The notes below the pieces were generated by a model. It had not been told where the DNA came from, ran no database searches, and worked only from the letters and a program-made list of their open reading frames with translations. From an uncultured Acetatifactor sp. (GTDB lineage: Bacteria > Bacillota > Clostridia > Lachnospirales > Lachnospiraceae), in assembly GCA_934394815.1 (NCBI GenBank), contig CAKRRD010000002.1, positions 1-64,000 on the forward strand: DNA of 64,000 nt, given 5' to 3'. The first letter of the stretch is position 1; the number at the start of each line of letters is the position of its first letter. A program made the translations under genes and the position numbers. Positions 34,958 through 43,382 of the stretch are shown in pieces.

Positions 34958-35794
34958 ATGAATGAGAAAAACCTCGAAAAAGAGCAACTGTATAAAGGAG
35001 TATTCCGTGCCGAAAAAAAAGACGGCACCGTATATTACCGGGCTTCTCTGACCAGAAACGGCAAACACATCAGTCTGGGCAGTTACCCCGATGCCCTGCA
35101 GGCGCACCGGGCCTACGAACAGGGACTTCTTCTGCTGTCCGATCCCTCTCTGACCCTGCAGTCCTACGAACAGACTTCTCCCTTATCCTTTGAAAAATGG
35201 GTCTGCCTGATCAACCTGCGGGATAACGGGCTATATATCGGCAATCCGATCTACCTGGGGCAGCAGCTCTTCTATTACTATCTGTCTCCCCACCATGTAT
35301 TGAAATTCGACATGGAGGATCTGTTCTATTACACCTCACATAAGATCATGCAGCGGGGAAATCATTATTTTGTGGCCGATTACGGCATGCAGTTGACGCT
35401 GACTTCCCGTTACGGCATCAAAAGCTACGGGGTTCCCGGCGTGGACTACTGTTTTGTCAACGGCGACCCCACAGACTTCCGCCGGGAGAATCTGCAGATC
35501 CATAATATCTATCACGGTGTCCGCAAAACAGCAGCAAAAAACGGACAGTACCTTTATACTGTCCGCATTCATATTCATGGGAATTATATCGTGGGACGCT
35601 ATGCCACCGATGTAGAAGCTGCCATTGCCTACAACAAGGCTATCGACATCTTACGCGCCAAAGGCATCACCAGTAATTTTACCCCCAACTATGTAGAAGG
35701 GATCACCCCCCGCCACTATGCAGAGATCTATTCCGCTCTCCCCATAGCACCGGGGATCCTGAATTACCCGGCTATTTCTCCGAATAATCAATAA
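34958..35794 (+). CDS. Double AP2-like / degenerate HNH-like DNA-binding protein
   Basis: 278 residues, probably a DNA-binding protein. Residues about 11-58 (LYKGVFRAEKKDGTVYYRAS, then ISLGSYPDALQAHRAYEQG) and 186-236 (YLYTVRIHIHGNYIVGRY, EAAIAYNKAIDILRAKG) look like AP2 integrase-type domains. Between them, DYCFVNGDPTDFRRENLQI (163-181) resembles the DH...NGDxxDNRxENL core of HNH nucleases, but the first His is Tyr. It therefore looks like a homing-endonuclease derivative that lost catalysis. ATG at 34958 is chosen; the frame extends to 34898 without a ribosome site, and the chosen one is also weak (AAGAG). One of only a few plus-strand genes; it overlaps the GH25 gene end by 23 nt. Confidence 0.65.
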   Translation: MNEKNLEKEQLYKGVFRAEKKDGTVYYRASLTRNGKHISLGSYPDALQAHRAYEQGLLLLSDPSLTLQSYEQTSPLSFEKWVCLINLRDNGLYIGNPIYLGQQLFYYYLSPHHVLKFDMEDLFYYTSHKIMQRGNHYFVADYGMQLTLTSRYGIKSYGVPGVDYCFVNGDPTDFRRENLQIHNIYHGVRKTAAKNGQYLYTVRIHIHGNYIVGRYATDVEAAIAYNKAIDILRAKGITSNFTPNYVEGITPRHYAEIYSALPIAPGILNYPAISPNNQ

Positions 35795-36899
35795 AGCTGA
35801 TATTCATATTTGCATAACCGGCAATCCCGTCAATGGAAACATCATCAGCATACTGCCACACGGTAAACCGGTAAGGATAATCCGGCACGTCCTCCATCTG
35901 GGACAGCCATACATCATAGGCCGTTAATTTTGACAGGTCGATTTCCTTGATGAGCCACTCCTTATCCCCATAAAGCAGGGTCTTATATCCGGCCGCTGTT
36001 ATGGTATCCAGAAAGGCCTTGGTAATCTTCGTCTTGTCTGCCCGGCTGACACTCTCGATCCTTGCCGTATCATTGTCCACAAAACTCATATCAAAAGCCA
36101 CCGGATAGGTGATCTTATAATCTCTGATATTGTCCAGAACCGTATTGGCTTCTTCCACCGCTTCCTCTTCTGTGATGGCCTGAGAGGTAAAATACACGCC
36201 GATCTGCAATCCGGCATCAATGGCTCTCTTAATATTATCCACAAAATAATCATCCAGTACGATCTGTCCGCTGCCATAGCCTCTGGCACCGACCCGCAGC
36301 ATCACAAAGTCCACACCGGCCTTTTTCAGCTTCAGGAAATCCACATAATCCTGATATTTGGAAATATCCACTCCCACATAGGAAGTCAGCTTTCCGTCCT
36401 GATAATACTTCATCAGATCTGACTGGCACACCAGCTTTGTGAAATCATATTCATTCTTCGGAAGATAGGGGCTGATCAGCACCCACTCTTCCCTGCCGTC
36501 CCGGTTGGTCACCAGCGTATGCTTTCCATCCGTGGAAGGATCCGCCTCAGCCGTTTCCTTTTTGTCCTCTGTTTTGGAGGGTTCTTCCGAGGGCAGAGGT
36601 GTGGCTGTCGTCTCCGGGTACATGTCCCAGAAGTCCAGATCCGAGGGGGTTAAAGTACTTCCGGTGACCAGATCCTGCGTGTCCGGATATTTGTCGGCCT
36701 GATTGCTGTTGCTTCCCGCCTGTGATACCTGATCCGTCTGTGCAGCCACAGTATTCTGTTGGTGAGAGACCGGCTGTCTGTTCAGGATCAGTACCACTGT
36801 AAGAATCGCCGCCACAAAGATCGTGACTGCCACAATGGCACTGATCACCGTCGGTGTCAGCCCGCCTCCGTGATCTTCATAATCGTCCGGAAGACGCAT
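35772..36899 (-). CDS. GH25-like membrane-anchored protein, catalytic Glu absent
   Basis: 375 residues: short cytoplasmic tail, TM segment (about 17-39), Ser/Thr/Asp/Glu-rich linker (40-130), then a GH25 (Chalaropsis lysozyme) fold from about 170. The first active-site Asp is in YVGVDISKYQ (D178). The second motif, normally DxE, reads PVAFDMSF, so Asp270 is kept but the catalytic Glu is Ser272. Other family features (MLRVGARGYGSG, DAGLQIGVYFTSQA, TVWQYADD) are present. It may bind peptidoglycan without cleaving it. It starts 24 nt after rnfB with AAAGGAG before the ATG, so it is read from the rnf operon. Confidence 0.82.
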   Translation of the reverse strand: MRLPDDYEDHGGGLTPTVISAIVAVTIFVAAILTVVLILNRQPVSHQQNTVAAQTDQVSQAGSNSNQADKYPDTQDLVTGSTLTPSDLDFWDMYPETTATPLPSEEPSKTEDKKETAEADPSTDGKHTLVTNRDGREEWVLISPYLPKNEYDFTKLVCQSDLMKYYQDGKLTSYVGVDISKYQDYVDFLKLKKAGVDFVMLRVGARGYGSGQIVLDDYFVDNIKRAIDAGLQIGVYFTSQAITEEEAVEEANTVLDNIRDYKITYPVAFDMSFVDNDTARIESVSRADKTKITKAFLDTITAAGYKTLLYGDKEWLIKEIDLSKLTAYDVWLSQMEDVPDYPYRFTVWQYADDVSIDGIAGYANMNISFIDYSEK

Positions 36900-36923
36900 A
36901 TCTTTTCTCCTTTATGTCATCTT

Positions 36924-37721
36924 TTATGCTTTTACGATACATTTCTTCGGGCATTTCTCCATGCAGGCACCACAGCCTACACATTTCTCCGGATCAATGA
37001 TGGCATGGAAATTTTCCACCTTCACCGCATCATGCTGGCAGTTCTTCACGCAGATGCCGCAGCCCACACAGCCGGTTTTACAGGCCTTCATGGTAACGGG
37101 ACCCTTGTCTGTAGAGCTGCACGCCACCTGTACCGTATTGGAATAAGGACGTAAGCTGATCAGATGCTTGGGACATACCTCCACGCATTTTCCACAGGCC
37201 TTGCATTTTTCCTTGTCCACTACCGCCACACCGTTCTCTACGTGAATGGCATCAAAGGGACAGACCTGTGCGCAGGTACCAAATCCCAGACAACCACTGT
37301 TGCAGGACTTCGGTCCGCCTCCGGGGACAAAGTTCATCATACGGCAATCCTTAATGCCGTAATAATCATAATCTGTGGTGGTCCGTTCGCAGTCGCCCTG
37401 ACAATGAACATATGCCACTTTCCGTTCGGAAGCCTCTGCCTCGACACCCATGATGGCGGCGATCTTCCTGCCGACTTCCTCTCCACCCACGGGGCAGGTG
37501 TTCACCGCAGCTTCTCCCTTCGCAATGGCAGCTGCCAGTCCGGAACATCCGGCGAATCCGCAGCCACCGCAGTTATTTCCGGGAAGGGCGGAAAGTACCG
37601 CCTCTTCCTTCTCGTCTACTTCTACTTTGAATTTAATGCCGGCCACGCCAAGAAACAGTCCCACAAAGATGCCGACGATTCCGACACAGGCCGCAGCAAT
37701 CAGAATTCCTGTTATACTCAT
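36924..37721 (-). CDS. rnfB: Rnf complex subunit RnfB (iron-sulfur protein)
   Basis: Ferredoxin-binding, electron-input subunit of the ferredoxin:NAD oxidoreductase. 265 residues: N-terminal TM anchor, a 4Fe-4S domain with NNCGGCGFAGCSGLA, and four-Cys ferredoxin motifs CLGFGTCAQVCPFDA, CKACGKCVEVCP, CVGCGICVKNC and CVGCGACMEKCPKKC. Last rnf gene in the order C-D-G-E-A-B, 17 nt after rnfA, and followed by the GH25-like gene. Confidence 0.96.
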   Translation of the reverse strand: MSITGILIAAACVGIVGIFVGLFLGVAGIKFKVEVDEKEEAVLSALPGNNCGGCGFAGCSGLAAAIAKGEAAVNTCPVGGEEVGRKIAAIMGVEAEASERKVAYVHCQGDCERTTTDYDYYGIKDCRMMNFVPGGGPKSCNSGCLGFGTCAQVCPFDAIHVENGVAVVDKEKCKACGKCVEVCPKHLISLRPYSNTVQVACSSTDKGPVTMKACKTGCVGCGICVKNCQHDAVKVENFHAIIDPEKCVGCGACMEKCPKKCIVKA

Positions 37722-37738
37722 CTTTCGCTACTCCCTTC

Positions 37739-38323
37739 CTAGATCAGACCGGAGAATCCGCAGAAAGCAATGGCCATCAGGCCTGCTGTCAGCAGCACCA
37801 TGGGCATCCCCTTGAAGGATTCCGGTACTTCATTGTATTCCATCTTCTCACGCAGTCCCGCCAGAATCACAATGGCGATGGTAAAGCCGAGAGCTGTGGC
37901 AAAACCATTCACGATACCGGTCAGGATGCCGTATTCCTTCTGTACATTGGTAATGGCAACACCCAGTACCGCACAGTTGGTGGTGATCAGAGGAAGGTAT
38001 ACGCCAAGAGCCTGATACAGGGAAGGCATCGCCTTCTTGAGAAACATTTCCACGAACTGTACCAGTGCTGCGATCACAAGAATGAATACAATGGTCTCCA
38101 GATACTCAATGTGCAACGGCTGTAAGATAAATTTATAGATTACGCCCGCTACTGCACTGGCCAGAGTGATAACGAAAATAACCGCCGTACCCATACCGCC
38201 TGCCGTCTTGATCTTACGGGATACACCTAAGAACGGGCACAGTCCCATGAACTGACTTAATACGATATTGCTGACAATGGAGGAACTGATCAGTAACAGA
38301 AGCATATCTTTTACACTATCCAT
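37739..38323 (-). CDS. rnfA: Rnf complex subunit RnfA (membrane)
   Basis: Integral membrane subunit, 194 residues, six TM segments. Motifs LSQFMGLCPFLGVS near the N terminus and PLITTNCAVLGVAI in the middle are the conserved Cys-containing half-helices that hold a membrane-embedded iron-sulfur centre with RnfE. It starts directly after the rnfE stop, with no gap. Confidence 0.96.
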   Translation of the reverse strand: MDSVKDMLLLLISSSIVSNIVLSQFMGLCPFLGVSRKIKTAGGMGTAVIFVITLASAVAGVIYKFILQPLHIEYLETIVFILVIAALVQFVEMFLKKAMPSLYQALGVYLPLITTNCAVLGVAITNVQKEYGILTGIVNGFATALGFTIAIVILAGLREKMEYNEVPESFKGMPMVLLTAGLMAIAFCGFSGLI

Positions 38324-39121
38324 TTATTTTTCCTCCTTATCCAGATCTATCGTCTCAAGGTCATCCGTTGCAGCCTTAGGCTTTGCTGCCGCCCTGGCAA
38401 CGTCCTTCACAGCATCCTCCGAAGTATCGGTATTGTCATAAAACCGCTCCGAACAGCCGCTTTCGCCGCAGTGCAGACAGTCATGTCCGCAGCCGGACTG
38501 GATCTTCTCATAATCCCTGCCTGCCAGTTTTCTCTTGTTCTTCACATAATTCTGTAAAGCCGTCAGTGCAGCCAGTACAAAGAACGCACCGGGAGCCAGG
38601 CCGAAAATATTGATCGTCACATAGGACTCCGGCATGATCCGGAATCCGAACAGGGATCCGGCGGCCAGAATCTCACGTACCGCACCGATACAGGTCAGTG
38701 CCAGAGAGAACCCAAGCCCCATGCCAAGTCCGTCGAACAGGGACGGAATCGGGGGATTGGAATAGGCATAGCTCTCCGCTCTTCCCAGAATGATACAGTT
38801 CACCACGATCAGCGGAATGTACACGCCCAGAGCATCGTTCAGTGACGGCAGATACGCCTGCAGAAGCAGTTGTACCGCAGTTACGAAGGATGCGATGATC
38901 ACGATAAATGCAGGGATTCTCACCCGGCTGGGGATCACTTTCCGAAGCAGGGAAATGATCAGGTTACTCATGGTCAACACCACTGCCGTGGTCAGTCCCA
39001 TGCCCAGTCCGTTCATGGCCGATGTGGTCACCGCCAGTGTGGGACACATTCCCAGCATCAGTACAAAAGTAGGGTTCTCCTTGATGATACCGTTATAAAG
39101 TCTCTCACCCGCTTTATTCAT
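38324..39121 (-). CDS. rnfE: Rnf complex subunit RnfE with C-terminal four-Cys tail
   Basis: Membrane subunit homologous to RnfA, inverted in topology. Core (residues 1-200) with LMLGMCPTLAVTTSAMNGLG and PLIVVNCIILGRAESYA. Usual RnfE ends near residue 200-230; this one has 265 residues with a cytoplasmic-looking tail containing SGCGHDCLHCGESGC (Cys 211, 215, 218, 223) and then an acidic end. The spacing C-x3-C-x2-C-x4-C suggests a metal site. ATG at 39121 with GGGAGG 8 nt before it; the frame extends to 39178 inside rnfG without reason. The start overlaps the rnfG stop by 8 nt. Confidence 0.94.
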   Translation of the reverse strand: MNKAGERLYNGIIKENPTFVLMLGMCPTLAVTTSAMNGLGMGLTTAVVLTMSNLIISLLRKVIPSRVRIPAFIVIIASFVTAVQLLLQAYLPSLNDALGVYIPLIVVNCIILGRAESYAYSNPPIPSLFDGLGMGLGFSLALTCIGAVREILAAGSLFGFRIMPESYVTINIFGLAPGAFFVLAALTALQNYVKNKRKLAGRDYEKIQSGCGHDCLHCGESGCSERFYDNTDTSEDAVKDVARAAAKPKAATDDLETIDLDKEEK

Positions 39122-39740
39122 TGCCAGCACCTCCCTGTACATAATCGTTAAATGCCAGAAGGCTTCCGTTGACGGCATTGGTCACCGCTTTCGTTGTGAT
39201 GGTCGCACCGCTGATGGCATCGATCTCACTGTCGGAGGTGGATCCGGTCTTCGTGTAAGCAAAGCTCTTCACGTTCTTGTTGTGGAACTGGGGTACCAGC
39301 ACATCTCCGGCTTTCATACCCAGTCCGGGAGTCTCGGAGATACTTAAGATGGAAATATCATTGACCGTACCGTCCAGACGGATTCCCACATACAGTACGA
39401 TATTGCCACCGTATCCTTCGGAGGTCGTAGTCTGGATCACATAGCCCAGCTGCACTCCGGAAGCATCCTGTGCCTCATAGACCGTACCGATGGTAATTCC
39501 CGTATCCGAAAGCTTCTGTGCGGTATCCGCAGAGGGTGTATAGGCATCCAGTTCTTCAAAATGTCCTGCATCTGCAAAAACAGCCTGACAGGCTTCCTGC
39601 ACTGCTTTTTCCTCCTGCAGACGGATGGGTTCCTTGGTCAGTTCATAGACAAAGCCAAGCAGAAGTCCGGCAATCAGGGTAATGGCGAACAGGATGCCCG
39701 CTTCTTTTAACATTGCCTGAATATCCTTCTTATTTTTCAC
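39114..39740 (-). CDS. rnfG: Rnf complex subunit RnfG (covalent FMN)
   Basis: Flavin subunit, about 208 residues. One N-terminal TM segment (EAGILFAITLIAGLLLGFVYE), then an extracellular FMN-binding domain ending in EIDAISGATITTKAVTNAV, where the second Thr of SGATITT normally carries FMN by a phosphoester bond. Start: GTG at 39740 with AGGCAGG upstream gives MKNKKDIQ and an 11-nt overlap with rnfD. The frame reaches a TTG at 39764 deeper inside rnfD, which is less likely. Confidence 0.93.
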   Translation of the reverse strand: MKNKKDIQAMLKEAGILFAITLIAGLLLGFVYELTKEPIRLQEEKAVQEACQAVFADAGHFEELDAYTPSADTAQKLSDTGITIGTVYEAQDASGVQLGYVIQTTTSEGYGGNIVLYVGIRLDGTVNDISILSISETPGLGMKAGDVLVPQFHNKNVKSFAYTKTGSTSDSEIDAISGATITTKAVTNAVNGSLLAFNDYVQGGAGNE

Positions 39741-40671
39741 GTTTCGCACCTGCCTTTCTGCCAAAAGCCACCGGCATGGTGAATTTTTCGATCAGAGGTA
39801 CCAGAAGGTTACCTAAAATGATGGCATAGGATACTCCCTCCGCTCCCGGTCCAAAGATACGAAAGATTCCGGTAAGAAGTCCCAGTACCACGCCATACAC
39901 ATACTGTCCTTTGATGGTAATGGGTCTGGTAACATAATCCGTTGCCATGAAAAAGGCTCCCAGGATCAGACCACCCCCGGCTAACTGTGCTGACAGATAT
40001 GCGGGATCAAAACCATGGCCGCCGAAGATACCGGCAAACAGGATCACGGTCACAATGTAGGTACCGGGGATCCGAAGGTCGATCACACCGATCAGAATCA
40101 GAAAGCACGCGCCGATCAACAATGCGATCACGGAAGTCTCACCGATGGTACCGGCGGTCTTACCTACGATCATATTCATGACATTGACGCTCTCTCCGGC
40201 CTTCAGTGCAGCTAACGGAGTCGCCCCGGTATAGGCATCACAGGCAAAATTCGTCATCTGGGACGGGAAAGCGATCAACAGAAAACATCTGGCTGCCAGT
40301 GCCGGGTTCATAAAGTTCTGGCCCAGACCGCCAAACAGCATTTTTACCACAAGGATTGCAAACACGCCGCCCAGAGCTGCCATCCACAGTGGGATGCTCA
40401 CCGGCAGATTCAGTGCCAGCAACAGTCCCGTTACCACGGCCGACATATCTGAGATCGTTATTTTTTTCTTCCAGAGCCAGCCGAATAATAATTCCGTAAG
40501 TACCGTGCTGGCGATGGTCACAGCCATGACCGCCAGTGCTCTGGGGCCAAAATTATAAATTCCAAAACCTGCAGCCGGCAGCAGTGCGATCACCACCGCA
40601 GTCATAATACTGCTGGTCGTTACTTTGGACCGGATATGAGGATTTGAAGATACTTTTAAAAGTCCGCTCAC
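39730..40671 (-). CDS. rnfD: Rnf complex subunit RnfD (membrane, covalent FMN)
   Basis: Membrane subunit of the NqrB/RnfD family, 313 residues, about nine TM segments. FMN attachment Thr is expected in the DAYTGATPLAALK motif, which is present. GTG start at 40671, with AGGAGG 9 nt before it; it follows rnfC after 12 nt and overlaps rnfG. Confidence 0.95.
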   Translation of the reverse strand: MSGLLKVSSNPHIRSKVTTSSIMTAVVIALLPAAGFGIYNFGPRALAVMAVTIASTVLTELLFGWLWKKKITISDMSAVVTGLLLALNLPVSIPLWMAALGGVFAILVVKMLFGGLGQNFMNPALAARCFLLIAFPSQMTNFACDAYTGATPLAALKAGESVNVMNMIVGKTAGTIGETSVIALLIGACFLILIGVIDLRIPGTYIVTVILFAGIFGGHGFDPAYLSAQLAGGGLILGAFFMATDYVTRPITIKGQYVYGVVLGLLTGIFRIFGPGAEGVSYAIILGNLLVPLIEKFTMPVAFGRKAGAKREK

Positions 40672-40683
40672 TGTTCTTCCCTC

Positions 40684-42003
40684 CTACTTCTTTTTCTTTT
40701 TGGCAAGCTGGATCTTACGCATGGATTTGATCTCCTGCGTCAGAGGACGCTTGGCCGGGCATACAAAACTACAGCAGCCGCACTCACAGCATTCCATGCC
40801 GTTATGTTCCACAAATGCTTCTTCGTCAAAATGCTCCGCATAAGTGGCCAGGAGGCTGGGAACAATACGGCCGGGACATGCTTCCACACAGCGTCCGCAG
40901 TTGATGCAGGGACTTGGCTCCATGGCGGATACATCGTCCTGGGTCAGTGCCAGCAATGCAGTAGAGGTCTTCGTGGTGGGTACGTCCAGCTGGAACATGC
41001 CAAATCCCATCATCGGCCCTCCGCAGATGATCTTCTCCGGTTCCTGTTGAAAGCCGCCGGCCACATCCAGCAGTTCCTGATAGCTCATACCGATTGGCAC
41101 ACGGAAATTCCGGGGATTCGCCACGGCATCGCCGGTCACCGTAATGATACGCTCCATCAGAGGACGGCCCTCCGTCACGGCTCTGTAAATCGCCACCACC
41201 GTATCCACGTTATCTACGATACATCCCACATCTGCAGGAAGCATGGAGGAATTGATCTTCCGTCCCGTCGTGGCATAGATCAGCTGGCGCTCCGCCCCCT
41301 GCGGGTATTTGGTCTTCAATGCCTTGACCGTGATCTGGGGATCATTTCTGGTCAGCTGTTTTAACAGGGAAATACAATCCGGCTTATTGTCCTCCACGGC
41401 CAGAATTCCGTGGGCGTTGTCGAACAGCTTCAGCATGATCTTCAGGCCGCCGATCAGCTTGTCCGGCTCTTCCATCATTCTGCGGTAATCGGAAGTCAGA
41501 TAAGGCTCACATTCCGCGCAGTTGGCAATTACATATTCAATTTTGTCAGGATTCTTTGGAGAAAGCTTCACATGGGTAGGAAAACCGGCACCACCCATAC
41601 CTACGATTCCGGCTTCCTTTACAATGTCGATGATTTCTTCCTTTGTCAGCTTATCCACCGGCGCATACGGATGGAATTCTTCACTCTCATACAAACCGTC
41701 GTTGTCGATCACGATGCTCTGTATCAGATCTCCCGTTACCACGCGTCTCGTCTCGATGGTTTTCACCGTACCGGACACAGATGCATAGATGGGTGCCGAC
41801 ACAAATCCACCGCTTTCCGCTATCTTCTGTCCCGCCAGCACTCTGTCTCCCTTCGCCACGATAGGCTTTGCCGGAGCACCGATATGCTGGGACAGCGGAT
41901 AGACCATTTCCCCTTTGGGCAGGACATCCTGGATCGGTTTGTCCTTGGACAGATCTTTTCCATCATAGGGATGTATTCCGCCTACAAATGTCAACTTTGC
42001 CAT
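40684..42003 (-). CDS. rnfC: Rnf complex subunit RnfC (NADH and FMN site)
   Basis: Peripheral subunit that reduces NAD with electrons from RnfB. 439 residues. NAD/FMN-type domain with GMGGAGFPTHVKLSP and IVANCAECEPYLTSDYR (written here without the first residues), then the two Fe-S motifs CINCGRCVEACP and CCECGCCSFVCPAKRP near the C terminus. First gene of the operon, with a promoter 53-81 nt upstream and AAAGGATG before the ATG. Confidence 0.96.
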   Translation of the reverse strand: MAKLTFVGGIHPYDGKDLSKDKPIQDVLPKGEMVYPLSQHIGAPAKPIVAKGDRVLAGQKIAESGGFVSAPIYASVSGTVKTIETRRVVTGDLIQSIVIDNDGLYESEEFHPYAPVDKLTKEEIIDIVKEAGIVGMGGAGFPTHVKLSPKNPDKIEYVIANCAECEPYLTSDYRRMMEEPDKLIGGLKIMLKLFDNAHGILAVEDNKPDCISLLKQLTRNDPQITVKALKTKYPQGAERQLIYATTGRKINSSMLPADVGCIVDNVDTVVAIYRAVTEGRPLMERIITVTGDAVANPRNFRVPIGMSYQELLDVAGGFQQEPEKIICGGPMMGFGMFQLDVPTTKTSTALLALTQDDVSAMEPSPCINCGRCVEACPGRIVPSLLATYAEHFDEEAFVEHNGMECCECGCCSFVCPAKRPLTQEIKSMRKIQLAKKKKK

Positions 42004-42055
42004 TTCCTAACATCCTTTCTTAACAGTTACTTGTATTGCAGATCACATTATGGTA

Positions 42056-42084
42056 ATTGTACTATTTTTATCAATTTTTATCAA
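42056..42084 (-). promoter_or_regulatory. Sigma-A promoter of the rnf operon
   Basis: TTGATA (42079-42084), 17 nt, TACAAT (42056-42061) on the minus strand. The region 42064-42096 holds three close TTATCAA repeats that may be operator half-sites or simply A/T-rich DNA. Confidence 0.65.
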
Positions 42085-42173
42085 CTTTTATCAACAAAAT
42101 GCTACTGCAAATTCTAATTTTATGCTATGATGTAATTGATAATTATTGCCCACGCGGCAGAAAGAGGTCATAC

Positions 42174-43280
42174 ATGAAAAAATCCGAAGAGACTCTGGAG
42201 GATTTCGCCATCTCCTATCCCCTGGATAAGCTGGCACCTCTGGAACAGATCCTTTTTCTCGATATTGAGACCACGGGCTTTACATCCCGTACTTCTTATT
42301 TATATATGATTGGCTGTGCCTGCTATCAGGCCGGTAAATGGCGGACGATCCAGTGGATGGCAGACGACTATTCCCAGGAAGGGGACATTCTTACCGCTTT
42401 CTTTGATTTTGCCAGAGACTACCGTTATCTGGTGCATTTTAACGGCAATAATTTCGACCTTCCCTTTATCACGCAGAAATGCTCACAGTTAAAGCTTCCG
42501 TTCTCTTTTGACGGCTTCCAGGGCATTGATATTTACCGCAGAATTTCTCCTTATAAGTTCTTCCTGAAGCTGCCGAACTGCAAGCAGAAAACACTGGAAC
42601 AGTATCTGGGAATTGCCCGTACGGATGTATTCTCCGGCGGCGAACTGATCGGGCTGTATCATGATTATGTAAAAAATCCTTCCGAATTCACGGAGAAAGC
42701 GCTGTTTCTGCACAATGCCGATGATCTGAAGGGAATGTTGGAGGTCCTTCCGATTCTGGCCTACTACGACCTGTTCAATGAAAACTGTGTCAAAGCCAAA
42801 AAAGTGCAGGCTAACTATTACAAGGATATCAATAGTTCCCAACGAAAGGAATTACTGATCACTCTGCAGATCCCCACGCCTCTGCCCAGGCCCGTTACAG
42901 CTTCCGCCGCCAACTGCTATTTCCGCGGCGAAGGGGAAGTGGCCACTTTAAAGGTTCCCATCTACGAAGAAGAATTAAAATATTTCTATTCGAACTACAG
43001 GGATTATTACTATCTTCCCACGGAGGATGTGGCGCTGCATAAATCCGTAGCCGGTTTTGTGGACAAGGAACACAGGCTCCAGGCTTCCGCAGCCAACTGT
43101 TACACCCGGAAGTTCTCCTGCTATCTGCCCCAATGGGAGATACTCTTCACGCCATTTTTCAAACGGGATTATAAGAGCCGGGAACTCTTCTTCGAACTGA
43201 CCGATGAAATGAAGAAAAACAGGGAAGGCTTCACGCAATATGCCAATCATGTTTTGTCCATGATTGCTTCTACTTATTGA
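42174..43280 (+). CDS. YprB-like RNase H-fold exonuclease domain protein
   Basis: 368 residues. N-terminal DEDD-type exonuclease domain: LFLDIETTGF (the DxE), FNGNNFDLPFI (Asp in the second motif), and HNADDLKGMLEV (third and fourth acidic sites). The second half is rich in Tyr and Lys and holds no recognised domain; B. subtilis YprB has a similar layout with a TPR tail. Nuclease activity is expected from the intact acidic residues, the substrate is unknown. The ATG at 42174 has AGAGG 9 nt upstream; the frame continues to 42057 into the rnf promoter, so the shorter form is used. Confidence 0.78.
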   Translation: MKKSEETLEDFAISYPLDKLAPLEQILFLDIETTGFTSRTSYLYMIGCACYQAGKWRTIQWMADDYSQEGDILTAFFDFARDYRYLVHFNGNNFDLPFITQKCSQLKLPFSFDGFQGIDIYRRISPYKFFLKLPNCKQKTLEQYLGIARTDVFSGGELIGLYHDYVKNPSEFTEKALFLHNADDLKGMLEVLPILAYYDLFNENCVKAKKVQANYYKDINSSQRKELLITLQIPTPLPRPVTASAANCYFRGEGEVATLKVPIYEEELKYFYSNYRDYYYLPTEDVALHKSVAGFVDKEHRLQASAANCYTRKFSCYLPQWEILFTPFFKRDYKSRELFFELTDEMKKNREGFTQYANHVLSMIASTY

Positions 43281-43320
43281 TCTTATTGATTGCCGTGTAA
43301 TCAGACGCAGCACCATAACA

Positions 43321-43350
43321 AAAGAGGAAAGCATAACTGCTTTCCTCTTT
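43321..43350. terminator. Bidirectional terminator between the exonuclease gene and cheR
   Basis: 13-bp perfect stem AAAGAGGAAAGCA / TGCTTTCCTCTTT with a TAAC loop. It serves both convergent genes. Confidence 0.88.
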
Positions 43351-43382
43351 CTTATTTCTTAGATGAATATTTTCCATACTCA

